Assembly: GCA_018714005.1 (NCBI GenBank)
Contig: DVOA01000071.1
Span: 1-10,716, forward strand
Length of the DNA: 10,716 nucleotides
Source: Spyradomonas excrementavium
Lineage (GTDB): Bacteria; Cyanobacteriota; Vampirovibrionia; Gastranaerophilales; Gastranaerophilaceae
Direction of reading: 5' to 3'
Shown here: positions 1-5,517 of the stretch, in pieces
Position numbering within the stretch: the first letter of the stretch is position 1
How the letters are laid out: the number at the start of each line of letters is the position of its first letter
Notes under the pieces: generated by a model
What the model saw: only the letters and a program-made list of their open reading frames with translations
Told to the model about the DNA's origin: nothing
The model's database searches: none
Program-made: the position numbers and the translations under genes

Positions 1-159
1 GGCGCAAAATTTGAAGAATATTTGAGCAAAAACGGCTTTTCCGGCATGAAAAACAGGATTGTGATGGTAAAAGATTATTATAAGAAGATTCAGGAAGAAC
101 AGCGCTCGCAAAAACCGGCAATTGTCTTTACGGATATCACAAGAAATCCGGCGTTTTAG
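1..159 (+). CDS. C-terminal end of an unrecognised protein (5' end outside the window)
   Basis: Frame 1 is open from the first base to a TAG at 157-159 and gives the last 52 residues of a protein. The segment is rich in lysine and charged residues, with a short amphipathic stretch (KNRIVMVKDYYKKIQEEQ) and the C-terminus ITRNPAF. I do not recognise a family and see no catalytic motif or membrane segment in this fragment. It reads in the same direction as rpsO, but about 150 bases with a separate promoter lie between them, so it is probably not in the same transcription unit. No clear terminator follows it. That it is coding is inferred from the open frame and codon use consistent with the neighbouring genes. 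Confidence 0.6.
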   Translation, partial: GAKFEEYLSKNGFSGMKNRIVMVKDYYKKIQEEQRSQKPAIVFTDITRNPAF

Positions 160-195
160 TTATCTGTGCAAACTTTTACGCAAATAAACTCTTAA

Positions 196-223
196 CATGA
201 TTTAAAAATTGGCTCCAATCATG
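196..223. repeat. Inverted repeat just upstream of the rpsO -35 box
   Basis: CATGATT (196-202) and AATCATG (217-223) form a perfect 7-base inverted repeat with a 14-base spacer, ending one base before the -35 hexamer. A competing inner pairing, ATTGG/CCAAT (208-212 and 215-219), also exists. It could be an operator or an mRNA-end hairpin of the upstream gene. It has no T tract, so it is not a standard terminator. Confidence 0.35.
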
Positions 224-224
224 C

Positions 225-252
225 TTGACATAGGGCTTTTAAATGGTATTCT
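225..252 (+). promoter_or_regulatory. Promoter of rpsO (sigma-70 type, extended -10)
   Basis: A perfect -35 box TTGACA (225-230) is followed after 16 bases by TATTCT (247-252). A TG dinucleotide at 244-245, one base before the hexamer, makes this an extended -10. Transcription would start near 259 and give a leader of about 50 bases. This is the best promoter match in the window, as expected for a ribosomal protein gene. Confidence 0.75.
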
Positions 253-263
253 TTGGAAAGAAG

Positions 264-292
264 ATTAGTTTACGCCACCAACTTAAGCTAAT
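264..292 (+). promoter_or_regulatory. Leader hairpin of rpsO, possible S15 autoregulation site
   Basis: ATTAGTTTA (264-272) pairs with TAAGCTAAT (284-292) in a 9-base stem with a single G-U pair and an 11-base loop. It lies between the predicted transcription start (about 259) and the Shine-Dalgarno site (298-302). In several bacteria S15 represses its own translation by binding structures in the rpsO leader. The position fits that role, but binding is inference. Confidence 0.4.
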
Positions 293-297
293 TGGAA

Positions 298-302
298 AAG
301 GA
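298..302 (+). promoter_or_regulatory. Shine-Dalgarno site deciding the rpsO start
   Basis: AAGGA ends 7 bases before the ATG at 310. It lies downstream of the in-frame TTG at 292, so it selects ATG 310 and rules out the longer reading. Confidence 0.75.
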
Positions 303-309
303 ACAAAAA

Positions 310-579
310 ATGTCAATAAACTTGAAAAACAAACAGGAAATCATCAAAAAATACGGAAAGAACGAAAAAGACTCCGGTTCTTCTCACGTTCAAATCGTTA
401 TGCTGAGCCAAAAAATCAATGAACTTACAGAACACCTGAAAGCTAACAAAAAAGATTTTCAAGGCCGCCGCGGTCTTTTGATGATGGTAGGTAAAAGAAA
501 AAGACTTCTTGCTTACCTGAAAAAACAGAACCTCGAAGAATACAGAGGACTTATTAAAGAACTCGGTTTGAGAGGCTAA
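310..579 (+). CDS. rpsO: 30S ribosomal protein S15
   Basis: S15 is a primary 16S rRNA-binding protein of the small subunit that helps organise the central domain and touches the 50S subunit (bridge B4). Starting at ATG 310 the protein has 89 residues, the standard family length. A TTG six codons upstream would add residues and lies before the Shine-Dalgarno site. The family core is clear: GSSHVQIVMLSQKI (residues 23-36), then EHLK and KKD (41-49), RRGLL (53-57), and the C-terminal helix with KRKRLLAYLK (62-71). At residues 46, 50 and 52, where many bacterial S15 proteins have His, His and Ser (HKKDHHSRRGLL-like), this one has Asn, Phe and Gly. The serine position is one described as contacting 16S rRNA. 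The gene stands alone with its own promoter, leader hairpin and terminator. Identification is secure. Confidence 0.97.
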   Translation: MSINLKNKQEIIKKYGKNEKDSGSSHVQIVMLSQKINELTEHLKANKKDFQGRRGLLMMVGKRKRLLAYLKKQNLEEYRGLIKELGLRG

Positions 580-594
580 GACAGTTTCTGAATT

Positions 595-624
595 AAAAAA
601 GACTTCCCAAAGGAAGTCTTTTTT
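595..624. terminator. Bidirectional Rho-independent terminator
   Basis: GACTTCC (601-607) and GGAAGTC (612-618) form a 7-base stem with a CAAA loop. The stem is flanked by six A on the left (595-600) and six T on the right (619-624). It therefore has a U tract whichever strand is transcribed. It can end rpsO on the plus strand and the converging minus-strand operon whose last stop codon is at 626-628. Confidence 0.9.
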
Positions 625-625
625 G

Positions 626-979
626 TTATTCGCTCAGTTCGCAAACCCCGTTTTCTACATAATCTTCAAATAATGCCTCATGAGAACCGGAATTTATGGC
701 ACCTGCTGTGCTTTTCAGGTTCTGCATAGGGATTGCGCAGTTCAGGGTTTTTCCGTTTGAATAAACCTCTTTGTACTGGCAGGCATAAATCCCTTTTACG
801 CTTCCGGCGCCGATTACCGACCGTTGAATTTGGCTTCCGTCATCAAAATTTGCGGTGTAGGAGGCGGGTTTGCAGTTTGCAAAGCTTTTGAAAAATTCTG
901 CTCTGTTATTTGCTGCACCAATTGCCGGCAAAACAGTTAAAACAGTCATTAAAGTAAGAACAGGATATATTTTCTTCAT
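626..979 (-). CDS. Small exported four-cysteine protein, copy 1 of a tandem family
   Basis: Function unknown. The 117-residue product starts with an N-terminal MKK and a hydrophobic stretch (about residues 5-21) followed by GAANN, a typical signal peptide for signal peptidase I, so the mature part should lie outside the inner membrane. The mature part has four cysteines at 36, 67, 81 and 113, an even number suited to two disulfides. It shares with the two upstream genes a C-x-P at the first cysteine, a V-[hydrophobic]-G motif (V55-I56-G57), a C-x-Y at the second (67-69), and exactly 14 residues between the second and third cysteines. It is the shortest copy; its C-terminal part after Cys81 does not match the others and the last cysteine sits further away. 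The start is set by GGAGA six bases upstream. It is last in a minus-strand operon and ends at the shared terminator. I do not recognise a named domain. Confidence 0.8.
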   Translation of the reverse strand: MKKIYPVLTLMTVLTVLPAIGAANNRAEFFKSFANCKPASYTANFDDGSQIQRSVIGAGSVKGIYACQYKEVYSNGKTLNCAIPMQNLKSTAGAINSGSHEALFEDYVENGVCELSE

Positions 980-993
980 AAAAATCTCCGTTT

Positions 994-1383
994 CTAGTGC
1001 ATTCTGTTGATAATAGCTCTTTGTGTGTAATATGTGCCTGCTGCGAGCTCTCTTTGCATTTCTTTGAGCCCGTCAGCGTTGGTGGAAAGGCATTTTGCGG
1101 CAGAAAAATCAATATTATCTCTTTTCAGCGCACTCATCGGGATGTTGCAGAGTTTGTAAACATTTTGGGCCTCCTGAATGTAATACACGCAGGAACGCAG
1201 CCCTGTTTCGATTTCAAGATGTGCGCCCATCACCGATTTTGTGTAAGTTTCACCGTTTTTTGCTGTGAATTTTGTTTTGTAAGGGTTGCAAATATTGAGC
1301 CGCTTTGTAAAATTGTCGGCACAAAGCGCCGGAGCAGCAATTATTGAGGAGATAAGCAATGTGATTAAAAGTTTTTTCTTCAT
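994..1383 (-). CDS. Small exported four-cysteine protein, copy 2 of a tandem family
   Basis: Function unknown. The 129-residue product has a signal peptide (MKKK, then hydrophobic residues 5-20, cleavage likely after Ala22). Cys21 is not in a proper lipobox (P-A-L-C has Pro at the key position), so a lipoprotein is unlikely. Mature cysteines are at 32, 65, 79 and 98. It is closest to copy 3: both have C-x-P-Y, a G-E-x-Y segment followed by V-[ML]-G, CVYY at the second cysteine, L-C at the third, and a final helix-like stretch after the fourth (D-G-L-K-E versus A-G-L-K-K). The NIPM next to the third cysteine is shared with copy 1 (AIPM). An AAAGGAAA Shine-Dalgarno lies upstream of the ATG. Only 14 bases separate it from copy 1 and 39 from copy 3, so the three are probably co-transcribed. 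Confidence 0.8.
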   Translation of the reverse strand: MKKKLLITLLISSIIAAPALCADNFTKRLNICNPYKTKFTAKNGETYTKSVMGAHLEIETGLRSCVYYIQEAQNVYKLCNIPMSALKRDNIDFSAAKCLSTNADGLKEMQRELAAGTYYTQRAIINRMH

Positions 1384-1422
1384 GCGGGTTTCCTTTCTGT
1401 TTTGTTGTTCCGGCGTGTTAAG

Positions 1423-1833
1423 CTACTGTTGAATAGGTGTGTAAGTGGGGGCATCCACGTATTCAATTTCGTAATTATTGTTTCTGATTTCTTCCTGCGC
1501 CTTTTTAAGTCCTGCTCTGTCGGTCATTGTGCATTCAACTTTTGTGCGGCTGAATGGTTTGTCGGTCGAAAGTTTGTTTGTTCTTCTTTCGCACAGCTGG
1601 AATGCCGTGGAGGACATCTGTCTGTAATAAACGCAATTAAGATTTTTGGTCATACTGTTGGTTCTGACGCCGAGCACGCCTCTTTCATAGGATTCGCCGG
1701 TCAAAGGTGCTTTAAAAACCGAGGTGTAGGGTGTGCAGGTGTAGTATTTTTCTAAAAATATGTCTTTTGTTGCGCTGTATGCGCTTAATCCGACTGCGGT
1801 GAGGCAAAGAGCCAGAGCTAATTTGAATTTCAT
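1423..1833 (-). CDS. Small exported four-cysteine protein, copy 3 of a tandem family
   Basis: Function unknown. The 136-residue product has a signal peptide (MKFK, hydrophobic residues 5-18, cleavage near Ala18 or Ala21) with one cysteine inside it (10). The mature part has cysteines at 33, 67, 81 and 101. Shared family marks are C-T-P-Y (33-36), G-E-S-Y then V-L-G (53-55), CVYY (67-70), L-C (80-81) and A-G-L-K-K (107-111). The C-terminal tail is acidic and then rich in Tyr, Pro and Gln. It starts 11 bases after the hydrolase gene, and its Shine-Dalgarno (AAAGGAGA) overlaps that gene's stop codon, which suggests coupled translation. The two dibasic or charged patches (ERRTNK, SRTK) are specific to this copy. 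Being a secreted protein is a confident inference; any enzymatic or structural role would be a guess. Confidence 0.8.
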   Translation of the reverse strand: MKFKLALALCLTAVGLSAYSATKDIFLEKYYTCTPYTSVFKAPLTGESYERGVLGVRTNSMTKNLNCVYYRQMSSTAFQLCERRTNKLSTDKPFSRTKVECTMTDRAGLKKAQEEIRNNNYEIEYVDAPTYTPIQQ

Positions 1834-1844
1834 CTTTTTCTCCT

Positions 1845-2474
1845 TTAATTATTTTTTCCAAACGGTGAATTGTATTTTTTTTCGTAACCGATGGTGGTTT
1901 GTGCGTCATGTCCGGGGTAAACGGTTATGTTTTCGTCGAGTTTGAAGAGTTTGTTTTGAATAGAATCGCTGATTTGTGCAAAACTTCCGCCTTCAAAGTC
2001 GGTTCTCCCGATAGAGCCGTAAAACAGCGTATCGCCCGAAATTAAAGCGTCTCCCGTGAGAAAACAAACGCTTCCCGGAGTGTGCCCGGGGGTGTGGATT
2101 ACTTTTATTTCCTGATTTCCGAGCGTGAAAACCGTATTTTCATCAAAAGTCTTAATATTTTCGGGCGCTTCGGCTTCGCCTATTCCAAAAAATGCCGCCT
2201 GCCTTTTCAGGTTTTCAAGCAGGATTTTGTCGTCTTCATGAACATAAACCGGCAGCCCCGTGCGCTCCTGAGCCTCTTTTTCGCCCATTACATGGTCAAA
2301 ATGCGCATGAGTGTTGAGGATGTACTTGAGTTTTGCGCCGTATTTTCCCAGAGCGTCGTTAATTATCTCAAATTCCCCGCCGCTGTCGATAATAGCCGCT
2401 TCTTTTGTTTCTTCGTCGATTAAAACGTAGGTGTTTGCCTGTAAAATTCCGTTCGGGATGGTTTTTATAATCAT
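1845..2474 (-). CDS. Metallo-beta-lactamase-fold hydrolase, glyoxalase II-like
   Basis: The 209-residue protein is a single-domain metallo-beta-lactamase-fold enzyme of the YcbL/glyoxalase II-like group, cytoplasmic with no signal peptide. Zinc ligands are visible in the standard order: THAHFDH (His56, His58, Asp60, His61), TPGHTPGS (His131), SGDTLF (Asp148) and PGHD (His189). All family metal-binding residues are present, so it should be active. The length of about 210 residues is that of the short YcbL type. True glyoxalase II is longer (about 250) and has an extra C-terminal helical domain for glutathione, absent here. The substrate is thus probably a thioester or other small ester, not proven. 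It begins with a GGGGGA-type Shine-Dalgarno. It is the first gene of a minus-strand operon with three exported four-cysteine proteins, and diverges from tilS. Confidence 0.9.
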   Translation of the reverse strand: MIIKTIPNGILQANTYVLIDEETKEAAIIDSGGEFEIINDALGKYGAKLKYILNTHAHFDHVMGEKEAQERTGLPVYVHEDDKILLENLKRQAAFFGIGEAEAPENIKTFDENTVFTLGNQEIKVIHTPGHTPGSVCFLTGDALISGDTLFYGSIGRTDFEGGSFAQISDSIQNKLFKLDENITVYPGHDAQTTIGYEKKYNSPFGKNN

Positions 2475-2496
2475 CGTTCCCCCTGTCAGTTATATT

Positions 2497-2502
2497 ATTA
2501 TA
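2497..2502 (-). promoter_or_regulatory. Likely -10 box of the hydrolase/four-cysteine operon
   Basis: Read on the minus strand, 2502 to 2497 is a perfect TATAAT about 23 bases before the ATG at 2474. No good -35 box is seen at the right distance; AACTGT (2525-2520) is the best placed at 17 bases. The region overlaps the divergent tilS promoter, so the two may interfere. Confidence 0.45.
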
Positions 2503-2509
2503 TAAATAA

Positions 2510-2537
2510 TTGATTTTGAACAGTTTTTACATACAAT
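2510..2537 (+). promoter_or_regulatory. Likely tilS promoter giving a leaderless mRNA
   Basis: TTGATT (2510-2515) and TACAAT (2532-2537) are separated by 16 bases. The expected transcription start, about 7 bases after the -10 box, falls on the A of the tilS ATG (2544). No Shine-Dalgarno is present before this ATG, which fits a leaderless transcript. The spacing is seen; leaderless use is inference. Confidence 0.45.
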
Positions 2538-2543
2538 TGTAAA

Positions 2544-3911
2544 ATGATTAACAGGGTTGAAAATTTTTTAAAGAAATACGGGCTTTTAACCCCTGAAAAA
2601 ACTTTTCTTGCCGGATTTTCGGGCGGTTTTGATTCCTGCGTAATGCTGGAGATTTTGCATAAAATTTCTAAAAACTGCGGTTTCAAACTCATAGCTCTCC
2701 ACCTGAATCACAACTGGCGCGGCGAAGAATCGGAAAAAGAGGCGCAAAATTGCGTAAAATTCTGTGAAAAACGCGGAATTGAGCTGATAATCGAAAAACT
2801 CGACCCGAAAACTCCGAAAACAGAAACCTGCGCACGCGAAGCAAGGCTCAAATTCTTTGAAAAATATTACAAAAAGCTCAACGCGGACGGCATTTTTCTT
2901 GCGCATACAAAATCCGATAACGCGGAAACAATTATTTACCGGATTGCGCGTGGAACGGGCTCAAGAGGGCTTTGCGGGATTTTTGAGCATAAAAATCTCA
3001 ACGGAATGGAGATTTTTCGCCCGCTTATGGCGTTTTCAAGAAAAGAAATCGAAAATTACTGCAAAACCGAAAACCTTTGCCCGAACAATGATTCCAGCAA
3101 TGAAAATACAAAATATAAACGAAATTTTATAAGAAAAAAGATAATTCCGCTTTTAAAAGAGCTGAACCCCGAAGCCGAAAACGCCATCGCAGCGCTCAGT
3201 GCGGCGGCTGTTTCAGAGCAAAATATAATTAACGAATATCTGGAGAAAATTAAAAAAGAAATCAATTTTTCAGGAAAAATTGACGCAGAAAAATATTTTT
3301 CGCTCTCTGATGATGTAAAAAAGCGGATTTTGCTGGATTTGCTGGTTGAAATGGGGCTGGATTACGATTCGGAGCGAATTTCGGGGATTTTCGGGTTCCT
3401 TGAGGAGAATTCTTCGTCAAAATCCGGAAAAACTCTCTCTCTGGCGCAAGATTTGTGGATTTTTGTTTCAAAAAAAGAGATTTATACCTTTTCAAAACGC
3501 GAAAAATGCGCGGACGAGGTCGAAATTAACGATGTGGGTGAATATTTTTTGAACGGATTTGAGTTTTCAGTAAAAAGTTATGACGCTTCATTGCCCGCGC
3601 CGGAAGCTTTTCCGGATGAGCATTCGGATTTTATTTTTTGCTCGAATCTTGAGTTTCCGCTGACGCTGCGTTTTCGCAAAAACGGCGACAGAATCCGCCC
3701 GTTCGGGATGGAGGGCTCAATGAAGCTGAAAAAACTTTTCATTAATAAAAATATTCCCAAAAACGAGCGCGAAAGTGTTATACTTTTATGCAAAAACAAC
3801 GAGGTGCTCTGGGCGCATGGAGTTTGCGTAAATGAAAGGCTGAGAGCGGGCGTTCGTCCCGAATATTGTTTGGAAATCAGAAAAGGCGGCAAAAATGGAC
3901 AAAAAAATTGA
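2544..3911 (+). CDS. tilS: tRNA(Ile)-lysidine synthase
   Basis: TilS uses ATP and lysine to turn cytidine 34 of tRNA-Ile(CAU) into lysidine, so that the tRNA reads AUA and is charged with isoleucine. It is a cytoplasmic, essential enzyme. The 455 residues match the usual 430-470. The PP-loop ATP motif SGGFDS is at residues 26-31, followed by the TilS signature HLNHNWRGEES at 53-63 and an N-type ATPase core to about residue 220 (including RNFIRKKIIPLL). A middle helical region follows, then the C-terminal TilS domain with FRKNGDRIRPFG (377-388) and KLKKLFINKNIP (to about 405). The first ATG is the only sensible start and lacks a Shine-Dalgarno site. The 3' end overlaps hpt by 17 bases, a common tilS-hpt arrangement that suggests translational coupling. 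No defect is visible. Confidence 0.96.
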   Translation: MINRVENFLKKYGLLTPEKTFLAGFSGGFDSCVMLEILHKISKNCGFKLIALHLNHNWRGEESEKEAQNCVKFCEKRGIELIIEKLDPKTPKTETCAREARLKFFEKYYKKLNADGIFLAHTKSDNAETIIYRIARGTGSRGLCGIFEHKNLNGMEIFRPLMAFSRKEIENYCKTENLCPNNDSSNENTKYKRNFIRKKIIPLLKELNPEAENAIAALSAAAVSEQNIINEYLEKIKKEINFSGKIDAEKYFSLSDDVKKRILLDLLVEMGLDYDSERISGIFGFLEENSSSKSGKTLSLAQDLWIFVSKKEIYTFSKREKCADEVEINDVGEYFLNGFEFSVKSYDASLPAPEAFPDEHSDFIFCSNLEFPLTLRFRKNGDRIRPFGMEGSMKLKKLFINKNIPKNERESVILLCKNNEVLWAHGVCVNERLRAGVRPEYCLEIRKGGKNGQKN

Positions 3912-4428
3912 AGATTTGAAAATGCTTTTTGACGAAGAAGCTGTCAAAAAAAGGACAAAAGAGCTTGCTGCGCAAATTAATGAAAGTTTCGGGCAGGTTG
4001 AGGATTTGACGGTGATTTGCGTGCTCAAAGGGTCGAGTATTTTTTGCTGTGATTTGATTAAACATCTCAAAATGCCCGTACAGCTTGAATTTATAAAGGT
4101 TTCGAGCTACGGAAACGCGCAGGTTTCCTCAGGGCACGTGAAAGCGCTCGATTTGACGCTGCCGGCCTTAAAAGACAAGAATGTGCTCGTTGTCGAGGAT
4201 ATTATCGACACTGGCTGCACCTTAAAATTCCTTATTGACCTGATTCAGAATACGCACCACCCGAAAGCCTGCAAAATTGTGACTTTTTTAAACAAAAAAA
4301 TCGCCCGAACAGCCTGCATTGAGCCTGATTTTTACGGATTTGAAGTGGATGACAAATTTGTGGTCGGATACGGGCTGGATTATGAAGGATACTTCAGAAA
4401 TCTGCCTTACATCGGCTATTTTGAGTGA
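3895..4428 (+). CDS. hpt: Hypoxanthine phosphoribosyltransferase
   Basis: This salvage enzyme joins hypoxanthine or guanine to PRPP to give IMP or GMP in the cytoplasm. The 177-residue length is normal for the bacterial type I phosphoribosyltransferase (about 180). The PRPP-binding loop VVEDIIDTG is at residues 99-107 with its two acidic residues. The pyrophosphate loop LKGS (44-47), the flexible-loop SSYG (70-73) and the base-binding C-terminal part (F-V-V-G-Y-G-L-D-Y, 155-163) are all in order. The ATG at 3895 has AAAAGG eight bases upstream, inside tilS. The gene overlaps tilS by 17 bases in another frame, so it depends on tilS transcription. In Firmicutes ftsH often follows this pair; here an exoribonuclease gene follows instead. 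Xanthine or guanine preference cannot be told from sequence. Confidence 0.95.
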   Translation: MDKKIEDLKMLFDEEAVKKRTKELAAQINESFGQVEDLTVICVLKGSSIFCCDLIKHLKMPVQLEFIKVSSYGNAQVSSGHVKALDLTLPALKDKNVLVVEDIIDTGCTLKFLIDLIQNTHHPKACKIVTFLNKKIARTACIEPDFYGFEVDDKFVVGYGLDYEGYFRNLPYIGYFE

Positions 4429-4482
4429 TTTTTTTAAATTGTGCATATTTAATGTAAAATATTATTTATAGAATGTTATTTG

Positions 4483-4488
4483 AAAGGA
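4483..4488 (+). promoter_or_regulatory. Shine-Dalgarno site deciding the exoribonuclease start
   Basis: AAAGGA lies six bases before ATG 4495. An in-frame TTG at 4480 precedes this site and is therefore unlikely to be the start. The AT-rich 66-base gap after hpt has possible -10-like stretches (TATTAT at 4460-4465) but no convincing promoter, so read-through from hpt is likely. Confidence 0.65.
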
Positions 4489-4494
4489 AAAGAC

Positions 4495-5331
4495 ATGTTG
4501 GATTTTTCACAGCTTTATGAGGTTGTAATATTTTCTGTCGGGGATACAAAAGCAGGAACAAAAATGGGCAAACTTCAGCTCAAAAACCTTGAAGACGGCT
4601 CGATTTTGAACTGTATTCTCTGGGAAGAAACGCTCAACCGCCTTGACAGCAAGATTTTCCGCACCGGCAATCAGGTAAAAATCCTCTCAGGCTCCTATAA
4701 TGAAAAATATAACAACTGTCTTATTGCCAATCTTGAACTCATAAACGAAGCGAAAATCGGGCTTTCAAAGGACGAAGCCGATGATATTTTCGGGAAAATT
4801 CTCGACTATGCGAACAGAATCAGCGATGAAAATCTCAAAAAATTCGTTACAGGGTTGCTTTTTGAGCACGAAGAAAAGTTCAAAACCGCGCCGGCGGCAA
4901 AACTTATGCACCATAACTACCTCGGCGGGCTTGTGGAGCATACTTTTGAATGTTTGCAGATTGCGGATTGTCTGATTGATCAGTTTTATAAAAAAGTCAG
5001 CAGGGATGATATTTTTGCCGCTTGTATTTTGCATGATTTCGGGAAAATTTTTGAATATAAAATTAATACCGAATCGGGCTTGATAGATTACGACGAAGAC
5101 TTTCCGAAAGAGTGGATTACGCACTCACAGTGGGGATTTTCAACCTGCATGGGCGCAGGATTCAAAAAAGTAGCAAAAATGATTGCAGCTCACCACGGCA
5201 GGGCTGAATGGGGCGCGATTGTTGATTTAAACGAGCGGGATTTGGATCCGGAGCTGTATTTGCTTCACCATATTGACGATTTGTCCGCAAAATTCGGCAA
5301 AACCGCTGTAAGCGATTTAGGGATGAAGTAA
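4495..5331 (+). CDS. yhaM: YhaM-type 3'-5' exoribonuclease (OB fold plus HD domain)
   Basis: The 278-residue product resembles YhaM/CbfF, a 3'-5' exonuclease that trims short single-stranded RNA overhangs (and DNA in vitro) in a metal-dependent way. The N-terminal ~85 residues form an OB-like nucleic-acid-binding part (G-K-L-Q-L-K-N-L, then ILWEE, KILSGSYNEKYNN). The HD hydrolase part follows: HHNYLGGLVEHT (139-150, His149), LHDFGKIFEY (179-188, His180-Asp181), ITHSQWG (208-214, His210), AAHHGRAEWG (231-240) and LHHIDDLSAKFG (257-268). All metal-ligand His and Asp positions of the family are present. It is somewhat shorter than the ~310 of B. subtilis YhaM, mostly at the C-terminus. The symbol is by family resemblance. 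It follows hpt by 66 bases. A tiny ORF begins immediately at its stop. Confidence 0.88.
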   Translation: MLDFSQLYEVVIFSVGDTKAGTKMGKLQLKNLEDGSILNCILWEETLNRLDSKIFRTGNQVKILSGSYNEKYNNCLIANLELINEAKIGLSKDEADDIFGKILDYANRISDENLKKFVTGLLFEHEEKFKTAPAAKLMHHNYLGGLVEHTFECLQIADCLIDQFYKKVSRDDIFAACILHDFGKIFEYKINTESGLIDYDEDFPKEWITHSQWGFSTCMGAGFKKVAKMIAAHHGRAEWGAIVDLNERDLDPELYLLHHIDDLSAKFGKTAVSDLGMK

Positions 5332-5394
5332 ATGGGCTTTTTTGACGCGCTCGGGCAGCTTTTGCTCGGAATTTTAACAATTTTCGGAAAATGA
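5332..5394 (+). CDS. Possible 20-residue hydrophobic peptide
   Basis: An ATG directly follows the exoribonuclease stop codon (TAA then ATG) and opens a 20-codon frame ending in TGA at 5392-5394. An AGGGA Shine-Dalgarno (5319-5323) is eight bases upstream, inside the preceding gene. The peptide begins MGFFDALGQ and continues as a leucine/isoleucine/phenylalanine-rich stretch ending in Gly-Lys. One acidic residue is near the N-terminus and one lysine is at the end. It could insert as a short membrane helix or lie as an amphipathic helix on the membrane. No family is recognised. Expression by termination-reinitiation is inferred from the stop-start contact; chance remains a real possibility for so short a frame. 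Confidence 0.4.
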   Translation: MGFFDALGQLLLGILTIFGK

Positions 5395-5416
5395 ACAATT
5401 TTTTATTTTCAATCGT

Positions 5417-5443
5417 TATAATTAAGTGAGTTTTTAGTATAAT
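5417..5443 (+). promoter_or_regulatory. Candidate -10 boxes upstream of the exported 156-residue protein
   Basis: Two perfect TATAAT hexamers, at 5417-5422 and 5438-5443, lie about 75-100 bases before the ATG at 5518. Neither has a good -35 box (TGAACA at 5392-5397 is 19 bases from the first). A small GC hairpin (CCCG-CTTT-CGGG, 5457-5468) falls in the resulting leader and lacks a T tract. Confidence 0.4.
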
Positions 5444-5517
5444 AATCTTAAAAAATCCCGCTTTCGGGGAATAAATTAAAAAACAGCAAGCTTCATACTG
5501 GAGCCAAAGGAGAAATT

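Noticed and set aside
997..1347. 116-codon plus-strand frame, cysteine and phenylalanine rich
   Set aside because: It is the antisense shadow of four-cysteine copy 2, which has a signal peptide, a ribosome site and paralogues.
994..1383. Lipoprotein signal in four-cysteine copy 2 (Cys21)
   Set aside because: The residues before the cysteine are P-A-L, which lacks the hydrophobic residue and small residues of a lipobox; signal peptidase I cleavage after Ala22 fits better.
1402..1755. 117-codon plus-strand frame opposite four-cysteine copy 3
   Set aside because: Antisense shadow with no Shine-Dalgarno and no family resemblance.
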